Part shown: piece after piece, positions 18,440-25,787 of the stretch | Position numbering within the stretch: the stretch's first letter is position 1 | How the letters are laid out: each line of letters begins with the position of its first letter | NCBI GenBank assembly: GCA_934096235.1 | Contig: CAKOLO010000003.1 | Span: 98,132 to 162,131, forward strand | DNA: 64,000 bases | Reading direction: 5' to 3' | Source of the DNA: an uncultured Bacilli bacterium | GTDB lineage: Bacteria; Bacillota_I; Bacilli_A; RF39; UBA660 | The notes under the pieces: model-generated | What the model was told of the DNA's origin: nothing | Databases searched by the model: none | What the model saw: the letters and a program-made list of their open reading frames with translations, nothing else | Made by a program: the position numbers and the translations under genes

Positions 18440-19488
18440 TGTTTTATTTCTCCTACTGAGGTTATATTAGTATTAGATTTTACTTCAAAATTAATATTAC
18501 TTAAGTATTCTTTATTATAAGATTTTAGTTTATGCTTATAAATATAGTTACCAATACCTATAATATCAGTATCATTCTTTTTGATAAATTTTAATAAATC
18601 ATTTATGTTAGCTTCGATATAATTGTTTGTCAAATTAATTAGTTTTTCTATAGTTTCTTTTTTATTTAAATCGTATTTACATTTATAATCTATAATCTTA
18701 GTTTTACTTTTATTATTTATATAGATCTTATTATCATTTAATTTAAACTTTGTTTTAATATCTTGTATTTCTATAGAAAAAGTATTTTCATCACAATTAA
18801 TAGTTAGTGAACTTTTATTAGCTTTATTAGTTAATATATTATAAAATATAGATTCATTTTCTGATAGTTCAAATTCTTTATCACCTTTGAAAGTAGTTAA
18901 GTTAGATAGATATAGAACTTCTTTATCATTATTTTTGACTATATCAATCTTTGGATAAATATTATCATAACCTTTTTCAAGTGAGTAGTAAGCATATTCT
19001 GAAAATTTTAATGGAGTAGAAGATGAAAATATATTTTGATTAAATTTCATCATCTTTTCTAAATATATAGCAGAACCATCAGTATCTTTATATATAGTTA
19101 ATACTTTATCTTTTATATTTTTATTAATAACATAAACGTAAAAGTTCATTTTTGATTTAGAACTTCTTAAGAAATAATCTTTAAAATCTATATTATTCTT
19201 TATTATGTTGTCGGTAACAATTAATACTTTTAGGTGTGAAATAAATACTTCTTTATTACTTAGTTTTGATAGTTCAGCTATTGCTTCATTTATTGAGGAT
19301 GACTTTGTAGTGAATACTTCTGTATTACTTTTTTTATCATTAACTATTAGTTGGGCTGTTATTTCATACATATTATCAGTGTAATCTATAACTATGCCTG
19401 TGAGAATGGCTAAATCATTTATTTCTATGTAGTCTTTGCATCCAGTTAAAGATAAAATCATTATTAAGAGTATTAGTATCTTTTTCAT
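18436..19488 (-). CDS. Spore germination receptor C subunit (Ger(x)C lipoprotein)
   Basis: A 350-residue lipoprotein. The signal ends in a lipobox, LILLIMILSLTGCKDY, with Cys near residue 17. The sequence then runs IEINDLAILTGIVIDY, characteristic of Ger(x)C, and ends with a C-terminal domain around TIEKLINLTNNYIEANINDLLKFIKKNDTDIIGIGNYIY. The protein is anchored on the outer side of the spore inner membrane. It overlaps the A-subunit gene by one base and the B-subunit gene by four bases. Confidence 0.87.
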   Translation of the reverse strand: MKKILILLIMILSLTGCKDYIEINDLAILTGIVIDYTDNMYEITAQLIVNDKKSNTEVFTTKSSSINEAIAELSKLSNKEVFISHLKVLIVTDNIIKNNIDFKDYFLRSSKSKMNFYVYVINKNIKDKVLTIYKDTDGSAIYLEKMMKFNQNIFSSSTPLKFSEYAYYSLEKGYDNIYPKIDIVKNNDKEVLYLSNLTTFKGDKEFELSENESIFYNILTNKANKSSLTINCDENTFSIEIQDIKTKFKLNDNKIYINNKSKTKIIDYKCKYDLNKKETIEKLINLTNNYIEANINDLLKFIKKNDTDIIGIGNYIYKHKLKSYNKEYLSNINFEVKSNTNITSVGEIKQ

Positions 19489-20882
19489 TATTCTCCTTTA
19501 TTACTATTTTGAGGTAATAAACCTCTTTTTATTAGTTGTTTTCTTCCTTTTATATTTAGTTTTGGACTTATTGGATACATAAATGGTTTTCCGAATGATT
19601 TAATACTACATAGATTAGTAATTATGAATATGAAACCAAATAGTACTCCGATTATTCCAAATATTGAAGATAATATCATTAAGCTATATCTATAGAGTCT
19701 TATGAATGATTGGAAGTCATAGTAAACGAAGAATATTGATGAGATAGCTGTTACTGCTACTACTATAACCATAATAGGGGATACTATTCCTGCACTTACT
19801 GTTGCATCACCTAAAACTAAAGCACCTAATATTGAAAGAGATGTTCCTCTTGATGATGGGGTAAGAGCGTCTCCTTCATAAAGAAGTTCAAAAGTAAACA
19901 TTAAACTGAATGCTTCGATGAGGGCTGGAAAAGGTACACTTGCTCTTTGAAGAGAAAAGTTTATAAGTAAATCAGTCGGAAGAATTTGTTGATCATAAGT
20001 AATAATAGCAAGGTATATAGATGGAGCAAATATAGTTATAAAAAGTGCAAGTATTCTTATAAATTTTACAAATTCTACGTATAAACTTTTTTGATAAATA
20101 TCTTCATCATTATGAAAGTAATCTATAAAGAATGTAGGTATAATTAAAGCATTACATGAGTTTTCTGATATTATACATATTTTACCTTCTGTAAGACCTT
20201 TAGCTATACTATCTGGTTTTTCAGTTGATTTAATAGATGGAAATGATGATTTATTTTCACCACTAATAAGACTTTTTATATAGTATGTATTTAGTACTTT
20301 ATCACTTGTTATATTACTTATTTTATTTATAGTGCATTCAAGTAATTCTTTATCAACTATATCATTCATATAAAGAATGCTTACTTTAGTTTTAGTTCTT
20401 GTACCTAGTGTTAATTCTTTCATATAAAGATTTTCATCTTTAATTCTTTTTCTAACTAGACCTATATTAGTGTTATAGTTTTCATTAAAAGCATCTTTCG
20501 GTCCTTTAATAGTAGGTTCACTAGATGGTTCATTAACACCTCTATCAATATTAGCTCTTGTTTCTAGTGCTATACATTCATCATGATAAATAATAATACT
20601 AAAACCATTAAATAAGTATTCCATTACATCTTTAGAATCAATATCTATAAAACTAATAGATGGTATATAATTCATAATATCTTTTTTAAGAGAGGTTATA
20701 AGTTCATTTTTAAGTAAACTTCGTTTAGAAATATAATCAAGAATAAATTTATTAGTAAGAGTACTTGAAGATACAGTTTGAATATTAACAATATAAATTT
20801 TATTTATACCAAAAGAGACTTCTTTTAATTGAAGATCTGGCATATATTCTTTTTTAGATTTTAGTTTACTTATTATATCCAT
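19488..20882 (-). CDS. Spore germination receptor A subunit (GerA/GerKA family)
   Basis: A 464-residue GerA-family protein (PF03323). A soluble N-terminal half is followed by four or five membrane helices. Family segments include DECIALETRANIDRGVNEPSS, KGLTEGKICIISENSCNALIIPTFF, and ASVPFPALIEAFSLMFTFELLYEG. The C-terminus is a short basic tail. It starts the operon. No strong ribosome site precedes the ATG, which is unusual for this window and may mean weak or forespore-specific expression. A spore-specific promoter could not be assigned with confidence. Confidence 0.88.
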   Translation of the reverse strand: MDIISKLKSKKEYMPDLQLKEVSFGINKIYIVNIQTVSSSTLTNKFILDYISKRSLLKNELITSLKKDIMNYIPSISFIDIDSKDVMEYLFNGFSIIIYHDECIALETRANIDRGVNEPSSEPTIKGPKDAFNENYNTNIGLVRKRIKDENLYMKELTLGTRTKTKVSILYMNDIVDKELLECTINKISNITSDKVLNTYYIKSLISGENKSSFPSIKSTEKPDSIAKGLTEGKICIISENSCNALIIPTFFIDYFHNDEDIYQKSLYVEFVKFIRILALFITIFAPSIYLAIITYDQQILPTDLLINFSLQRASVPFPALIEAFSLMFTFELLYEGDALTPSSRGTSLSILGALVLGDATVSAGIVSPIMVIVVAVTAISSIFFVYYDFQSFIRLYRYSLMILSSIFGIIGVLFGFIFIITNLCSIKSFGKPFMYPISPKLNIKGRKQLIKRGLLPQNSNKGE

Positions 20883-20918
20883 AATTATATTATTTACTTA
20901 ATCAAAATAAAAATACTA

Positions 20919-20927
20919 TGTTATAAT
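20919..20927 (+). promoter_or_regulatory. Extended -10 promoter
   Basis: TGTTATAAT lies 17 nt before the likely GTG start of the next gene, in the divergent gap after the germination operon start. Confidence 0.55.
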
Positions 20928-20944
20928 TTTTATAGGTGAATATA

Positions 20945-22027
20945 GTGATAGAATACAATAGTGTTAAAAAAGAATATGTTTATGATAGAAATCAAATAAA
21001 TAAATTGTTAGATTTTGTAAGAAGTTGTAACTTATATAATCCATCATTATTTTCAAAAGAAAAATGTAGTGAGTTAATTGATGTTATTAATGAATTTTCT
21101 AGTAGTATAAAAGAAAGATTATTGCCAGTTAAATTATCAAGAAAAGAAACTGAGAGCGAAGCAAGAGGTTATTTTGGTAAAGAACTAATAGATGAGTTTG
21201 ATAGTTTATTAACTAATCTTGATAATGATGAAGTAATGGTTGCTTTGCATGGAACTTTTCCTGAGACAGCAGAAACTATATGTAAAACTGGTCTGCAATA
21301 TAAACTTCCTAATTTAACATCAACTGCTGTTTTACAAAATATGAATTATGGTAGTGAAGATATGCACTATAAAGATTATAGTAGTTTATTAAATTGGGTT
21401 CATAGAGAATACAAAGGCTTGGTAATTCTTGCTATTCCATATGAATGTTTTTATAAAGAGGGACTATGGAATAAATTTAAAGATGAAGAATCTGAATTTA
21501 GTCAAAATTATAGAATAGATCCTGATTTTATAGTTGGATACTTAGATGTAGAAAATAAAAGAATAATTAGAAATCCTAAATATAGCAGAAAACATAATTA
21601 TGAAGGGTATGTACCTGATAACGAAGTATTTCATAAACGTGAAGGTGTTAATAATGATGACTTTAAGAATATGCTTATTGATGGAAAAAAGAAATTCAAA
21701 GATAATAGTGAAGTTAGAGACAATGCTCCAATAAAAGAAAAAGAAGTAGAAAGTATTGACTCAGTACTCGGAAGAATTAATGATGATATAATTGAATCAT
21801 TTAGTTACTTAAGGAATAATGATAATTTAACTATAAGTGATGATGTACATAAAACTAATATTGATACTATAAAATATGTATTAGATTCATTAAGTGATAT
21901 TATGCCAAGTTTAAAAACAGAAGAAGAATTAAAACATGAAGAAGAACAAAAGAAAAGCGAAATAGCAGTTTCAAATGAAGAATTTGAAGATTGGGATTGG
22001 GACTTTGATGAGGGTATGAAATTATAA
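20945..22027 (+). CDS. Hypothetical protein with a possible ADP-ribosyltransferase-like motif
   Basis: I do not recognise this 361-residue soluble protein with certainty. Near residue 99 it has VMVALHGTFPETAETICKTGLQYK followed by TSTAVLQ, which resembles the HGT...A..I...GL motif of PARP/ART-type enzymes. The remainder is acidic, with a C-terminal tail rich in Glu/Trp/Asp. The GTG at 20945 is chosen because AGGTGA lies 5 nt upstream; an earlier in-frame GTG is part of that ribosome site. It stands alone, divergent from the germination operon. Confidence 0.7.
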   Translation: MIEYNSVKKEYVYDRNQINKLLDFVRSCNLYNPSLFSKEKCSELIDVINEFSSSIKERLLPVKLSRKETESEARGYFGKELIDEFDSLLTNLDNDEVMVALHGTFPETAETICKTGLQYKLPNLTSTAVLQNMNYGSEDMHYKDYSSLLNWVHREYKGLVILAIPYECFYKEGLWNKFKDEESEFSQNYRIDPDFIVGYLDVENKRIIRNPKYSRKHNYEGYVPDNEVFHKREGVNNDDFKNMLIDGKKKFKDNSEVRDNAPIKEKEVESIDSVLGRINDDIIESFSYLRNNDNLTISDDVHKTNIDTIKYVLDSLSDIMPSLKTEEELKHEEEQKKSEIAVSNEEFEDWDWDFDEGMKL

Positions 22028-22030
22028 AAT

Positions 22031-22059
22031 TTGACTTTGTGAAATATATGTGATATATT
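22031..22059 (+). promoter_or_regulatory. SigmaA promoter of the leader-peptide/ABC unit
   Basis: TTGACT and TATATT are separated by 17 nt with a TGA extended -10. It is the only clear promoter before the ABC exporter gene and lies 33 nt before the leader-peptide start. Confidence 0.7.
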
Positions 22060-22092
22060 TTGGTTGAATTTAAAGAGAAAGGAGTGGAAGAA

Positions 22093-22185
22093 ATGAAGAT
22101 TTTAAATTTAAATTTATATGTTTTTAATGATAAGAGTTTTGATAAAGGAAGTGGGAATCTTCTATGTTTTCCACAAACTTTATAA
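22093..22185 (+). CDS. 30-residue leader peptide upstream of the ABC exporter
   Basis: A strong ribosome site (AAAGGAGTGG) is followed by an ATG and 30 codons, beginning MKILNLNLYVFNDKS and ending LLCFPQTL. Codons 13-15 (GAT AAG AGT) with the preceding T form a 10-nt block exactly complementary to the left arm and loop of the terminator at 22207-22235. This is the arrangement of ribosome-mediated attenuation, as known for bmrB before bmrCD in Bacillus subtilis. The peptide has no double-glycine export leader, so a bacteriocin or signal precursor is less likely, though possible. Confidence 0.65.
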   Translation: MKILNLNLYVFNDKSFDKGSGNLLCFPQTL

Positions 22186-22206
22186 CGTTTAATATTTAAT
22201 TAGTTA

Positions 22207-22235
22207 GGCTACTCTTATCAGAGTAGTCTTTTTTT
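22207..22235 (+). terminator. Attenuator terminator before the ABC exporter
   Basis: The 9-bp stem GGCTACTCT / AGAGTAGTC (one G-U) with a TATC loop is followed by seven Ts, and the exporter's GGAGG ribosome site starts at once. Transcription of the exporter must read through it. ACTCTTATCA (22211-22220) can pair instead with the leader ORF at 22128-22137. Confidence 0.8.
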
Positions 22236-22245
22236 GGAGGTAGAA

Positions 22246-23976
22246 ATGAAGAATTTAAAAGAATTTAAGCCTCTAATTAAATTAATGAAAGAAGAGAAAA
22301 GTAAACTTATCTTAGCTAGTGCAATTGTTGTATTGTGCGGCTTTTGTGAAGTGTTTACTGGATACTTAAATGGTAAAAGTATTGAATGTATTGCTGAAAT
22401 GAACCTAAAATATGCTCTTATTTATATAGGAATTTATTTTCTATTAGAAATTACGACTGATGGTATATTATATTTGAAAGCTAAATCAATACTATCTAAA
22501 TTAGAAAGTATTTTAACAAGAAAATTGGAATTTTATACATATAAAAAAGCCATTAATTTACCTTCTATAGCATTTGAAAAAATGTCATCTGGAGAAATAA
22601 TTAATCGTATAACAAATGATGCAGATACGTTGAGTTTTGTATTTTTGAGATTATTAAATATGTTAACTATGTTGGTTACATCATTTGTTTTATTAATATA
22701 TATATTTATAAATTCTTGGGTTATTGGTTTAGAAATAATAGCAGTAATTATAATATTATACTTTGTAATTAAAAAATATAATCCTATATTAGAGAAAATA
22801 CATAAAGAAAGAAAAAAGGAACAAGATAAGTTTATATCTTTAACTAATGAATCAATTAGAGGTATAAGAGAAATTAAAACACTTGGTGTTAAAAATAATT
22901 TAATTAATAATGTTATTAATATTGTTAAAATTTTATTTAATAAATCTTCTAAAGAAATTGATGCTAAGAGAAATTTTGATATAATAACTGGAATTTTAAA
23001 GTCTATTTTAGAATGTGGTGTACTTGCTACTTGTATTGTACTTTTATACTATAATTATATTTCATTGTCATTTTTGGTTTCAATGACTTATTATGTGTAT
23101 AGATTTACAAATATGATAGAAGATATTAACGAGTTAATTCAAACTTATCAAAAAGTTATGGTGTCAGTTTCAAGAGTTAATGATATTTTAGATAATAGAT
23201 TATTTGCTGATGAGGTGTTTGGAGAAAAAGAAATTAAAAATGTAAAAGGAATTATTAAGTTTGATAACGTATCTTTTGCTTATCCAGAAGAAGATAATAC
23301 ATTAAATAAGTTTAACTTGTTAGTTGAGCCTAATAAAAAAGTAGCAATCGTTGGAGCTTCTGGTCAGGGCAAAAGTACTTTATTTAATTTATTAACTAGA
23401 ATATTTGATGTGAATAAAGGAAAAATACTTATTGATAATATTAATATTAAAGATTTAAAAGAAGATGAATTAAGAAAGAATATATCTATAATTAGACAAG
23501 AACCATTTATATTTAATAGAAGTATAAAAGATAATTTTCTTATTGTTGATGAGAGTCTTACATTAGATGATATTCGTAAATATTGTAAAATGGCTTATTT
23601 GGATGATTATATAATGTCACTGCCTAAAGGTTACGATACTATTTTAGGAGAAGGTGGGGTTAATTTGTCTGGAGGTCAAAAGCAAAGGCTATCTATTGCT
23701 AGAACTTTATCAAGGAATAGTAAAATAATATTGTTTGATGAAGCAACAAGTGCTTTAGATAATAATAGTCAAAATTATATTAAAAAAACTGTGGATGATT
23801 TAGTGTATAATCACACAGTTATAATAGTTGCTCATAGACTTTCGACTATAATGGATGCAGATGTTATACATGTAGTAGATAAAGGAAAAGTAATAGCAAC
23901 TGGTAAACATAAAGAATTGTTAAAAACATGTAATCTTTATAAAAATCTATATTTAAATGAATCTTTAAATTCATAA
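22246..23976 (+). CDS. ABC exporter half-transporter (ABC-B type, drug/lipid/peptide)
   Basis: A 576-residue fused permease-ATPase. Six membrane helices fill about residues 1-310. The ATPase has Walker A IVGASGQGKSTLF, the signature LSGGQKQRLSIARTL, Walker B IILFDEATSALD and the H-loop IIVAHRLST. There is no C39 peptidase domain, so it does not process leaders itself. It resembles LmrA/MsbA-type multidrug or lipid exporters and would work as a homodimer, since no partner gene is adjacent. The ATG at 22246 follows GGAGGT by 5 nt. The leader peptide and attenuator upstream suggest induction by ribosome stalling, for example by an antibiotic. Confidence 0.88.
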   Translation: MKNLKEFKPLIKLMKEEKSKLILASAIVVLCGFCEVFTGYLNGKSIECIAEMNLKYALIYIGIYFLLEITTDGILYLKAKSILSKLESILTRKLEFYTYKKAINLPSIAFEKMSSGEIINRITNDADTLSFVFLRLLNMLTMLVTSFVLLIYIFINSWVIGLEIIAVIIILYFVIKKYNPILEKIHKERKKEQDKFISLTNESIRGIREIKTLGVKNNLINNVINIVKILFNKSSKEIDAKRNFDIITGILKSILECGVLATCIVLLYYNYISLSFLVSMTYYVYRFTNMIEDINELIQTYQKVMVSVSRVNDILDNRLFADEVFGEKEIKNVKGIIKFDNVSFAYPEEDNTLNKFNLLVEPNKKVAIVGASGQGKSTLFNLLTRIFDVNKGKILIDNINIKDLKEDELRKNISIIRQEPFIFNRSIKDNFLIVDESLTLDDIRKYCKMAYLDDYIMSLPKGYDTILGEGGVNLSGGQKQRLSIARTLSRNSKIILFDEATSALDNNSQNYIKKTVDDLVYNHTVIIVAHRLSTIMDADVIHVVDKGKVIATGKHKELLKTCNLYKNLYLNESLNS

Positions 23977-24003
23977 GAGATTAATAAAATCTCTTATTTT
24001 TTT
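23973..24003 (+). terminator. Intrinsic terminator after the ABC exporter
   Basis: ATAAGAGATT / AATCTCTTAT with a five-base loop is followed by a T tract; the stop lies at the stem base. Confidence 0.85.
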
Positions 24004-24022
24004 ATCAAAAATAAATATTAAG

Positions 24023-24031
24023 CATATTCTA
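24023..24031 (+). promoter_or_regulatory. Possible sporulation (sigmaE/K-like) -10 of cotE
   Basis: CATATTCTA fits the CATA-N3-TA form of mother-cell sigma factors and lies 17 nt before the cotE ATG, a spacing like other promoters here. No -35 was assigned. Confidence 0.4.
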
Positions 24032-24048
24032 TTATAGGAGGATTGCCT

Positions 24049-24591
24049 ATGTTTAATAATTATAAAGAGATAGTTACTAAAACTGTTATTGGAAAAGGAA
24101 AGAAAACATTTAAGAATGATTATGAACTTACTACTGATACTGATGTTGATACTGTTCTTGGATGTTGGGTGATAAATCATAAGATAAAGGGTAAGAAGGA
24201 TGATGAGTATATCAAAATAAATGGTAGCTATGATATTAATATATGGTATAGTTATGATAATAATACTAAGACTAATGTAGTAAGTAAGAAAATGTTTTAT
24301 GAAGAGAGGGTTAGAGTTAAGGTTCGTGAAAATGGAGACTTGAATGATAACTCTGAAATCATTATTAGAAGTCTTAAGAATCCAACATGTATTGATGTAT
24401 CAAATGAAGATAAGACAATTAAATATACTATATCTAAAGAACTTGGTATTGAGATAGTTGGAGATGCTAAAATAAGAATTCCTGTTAGTAATAGTGAAGA
24501 TGATTATGATTTAATAATAGATGAAGATGAAGTAAATAATGAAATAGATAAAAGTGTTAATACAAATTATTTAGATAATAAAGACTCATAA
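24049..24591 (+). CDS. cotE: Outer spore coat morphogenetic protein CotE
   Basis: CotE directs assembly of the outer spore coat in the mother cell. The 180-residue protein matches the family along its length: YKEIVTKTVIGKGKK at the start, LGCWVINHKI, GSYDINIWYSYDNNTKT, VRENGDLNDNSEIIIR and NPTCIDVS, then an acidic C-terminal tail (NSEDDYDLIIDEDEVN). The ATG at 24049 follows a perfect AGGAGG by 7 nt. Together with the germination operon it shows that the organism, or a recent ancestor, forms endospores. Confidence 0.9.
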   Translation: MFNNYKEIVTKTVIGKGKKTFKNDYELTTDTDVDTVLGCWVINHKIKGKKDDEYIKINGSYDINIWYSYDNNTKTNVVSKKMFYEERVRVKVRENGDLNDNSEIIIRSLKNPTCIDVSNEDKTIKYTISKELGIEIVGDAKIRIPVSNSEDDYDLIIDEDEVNNEIDKSVNTNYLDNKDS

Positions 24592-24613
24592 TTGACTTTT
24601 TAGAGTCTTTTTT
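24580..24613 (+). terminator. Intrinsic terminator after cotE, enclosing the next -35
   Basis: AAAGACTC / GAGTCTTT pair around a 15-nt loop and run into Ts. The loop contains TTGACT, the -35 of the following promoter. Confidence 0.75.
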
Positions 24614-24621
24614 ACTATAAT
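24592..24621 (+). promoter_or_regulatory. SigmaA promoter of the DHH phosphoesterase gene
   Basis: TTGACT and TATAAT are 18 nt apart. The -35 sits in the loop of the preceding terminator and the -10 lies just after its T tract. Confidence 0.7.
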
Positions 24622-24649
24622 ATATGTTACTAATTTGGAGATGGGGAAA

Positions 24650-25711
24650 ATGCAAGATAGTAAGTGTATTAAAGGAGTATTAGATAGGTTACTTGAAGTA
24701 AATGATAGTGTATTTATTGTGCCACATATTAGACCTGATTTTGATGCATTAGGTGCTTCTATTGGTATGGCTTTAATATGTAAAAAGAGTAATAAGAAGT
24801 GTTATATTGTTATAGATGATGATTATGATAAGTTGGAACCTGAAACTAAGAAGGTTTTGGATAGTATTAAGGGTAATTTTGAATTTATACGTTCTAATGA
24901 TTTATCTGTTTATTTAACTGATAAAAGTCTTATGGTTGCAGTTGATGCTAATAAAGATTATTTACTTTGTACAGAAAGATATTTAAAAGATTTTAAAAAT
25001 ATTATGGTAATTGATCATCATAAGATTGATGAACATACTCTTAAAACTCCTTATTTATTTGTTGATGATAAGGTATCTAGTGCTTGTGAAGAAGTAGCAA
25101 GATTACTTTATTTATATGATGTTAAATTATCTCCTGATTATGCTAATTATATACTTGCTGGAATAATATTAGATACTAATAAATTAAGTAAGAATACTAG
25201 TGCTAAGACTTTTGAAGTGGCATCAATGCTTACTGCATCAGGAGCAGACCCAACTATAGCTAATAATATGTTTTTAGAAGATTTTGAACATGATAGAGCT
25301 ATTCAAAGACTTGTAGATAATACTGACTTTCAAACATTTATGTTTGCAATAGCATCAGATTCTGAAGATAGTGGTAGAATATATGAACCTGAAGATATAG
25401 CTAAGGCTGCAGACTATTTACTCAAATATAATATTAATTGTAGTTTTGCGATGGCATATATAGATGATGAAACTATTAGTATGAGTGCTAGAAGTAAAGG
25501 GTTAATAGATGTATCCAAAATAATGAAATTATTTGGTGGGGGTGGAAATGAATATTCTGCTGCTGCTAAAATAAAAGGAAAAACTCTTCCAGAAATTAAA
25601 ACTTATTTAGTAAGTTCTCTATTACCTGGAGCATTTATTGAAGATATTGACTTATCTTTTAATGATAATAAACCTATGAAATTAACTATGAAAAATAAAG
25701 CTACTATATAG
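24650..25711 (+). CDS. DHH/DHHA1 phosphoesterase (GdpP C-terminal-like or NrnA-like)
   Basis: A 353-residue soluble enzyme. The DHH domain shows IVPHIRPDFDALGAS, VAVDANKD and the VIDHHK motif; the DHHA1 domain ends with GGGGNEYSAAAKIKG. The family hydrolyses cyclic-di-AMP, pApA or short oligoribonucleotides. It looks like the catalytic half of GdpP without the membrane, PAS and GGDEF parts, so it may act on pApA rather than c-di-AMP. The ATG at 24650 is preferred because GGAG and GGGG lie upstream; ATG 24641 is an alternative. Confidence 0.85.
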   Translation: MQDSKCIKGVLDRLLEVNDSVFIVPHIRPDFDALGASIGMALICKKSNKKCYIVIDDDYDKLEPETKKVLDSIKGNFEFIRSNDLSVYLTDKSLMVAVDANKDYLLCTERYLKDFKNIMVIDHHKIDEHTLKTPYLFVDDKVSSACEEVARLLYLYDVKLSPDYANYILAGIILDTNKLSKNTSAKTFEVASMLTASGADPTIANNMFLEDFEHDRAIQRLVDNTDFQTFMFAIASDSEDSGRIYEPEDIAKAADYLLKYNINCSFAMAYIDDETISMSARSKGLIDVSKIMKLFGGGGNEYSAAAKIKGKTLPEIKTYLVSSLLPGAFIEDIDLSFNDNKPMKLTMKNKATI

Positions 25712-25721
25712 TAGTTTTTTT
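25698..25721 (+). terminator. Intrinsic terminator after the DHH gene
   Basis: CTACT / AGTAG with an ATAT loop, extended by A-T pairs, precedes seven Ts. The TAG stop lies inside. Confidence 0.7.
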
Positions 25722-25728
25722 AGTTTAT

Positions 25729-25757
25729 TTGACTTCTTGTATCAAATGTGATATAAT
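25729..25757 (+). promoter_or_regulatory. Consensus promoter of the J-domain gene
   Basis: TTGACT and TATAAT are spaced by exactly 17 nt with a TGA extended -10, immediately after the preceding terminator. Confidence 0.8.
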
Positions 25758-25787
25758 GTAGTAGATTTTTGAATAAGGGGGGTAATT

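Noticed and set aside
20883..20944. SigmaG promoter for the germination operon
   Set aside because: A CATAGTA-like -10 occurs on the minus strand, but no -35 at a suitable distance was found.
22093..22185. Double-glycine bacteriocin precursor
   Set aside because: There is no GG processing site, and the adjacent ABC protein lacks the C39 peptidase domain.
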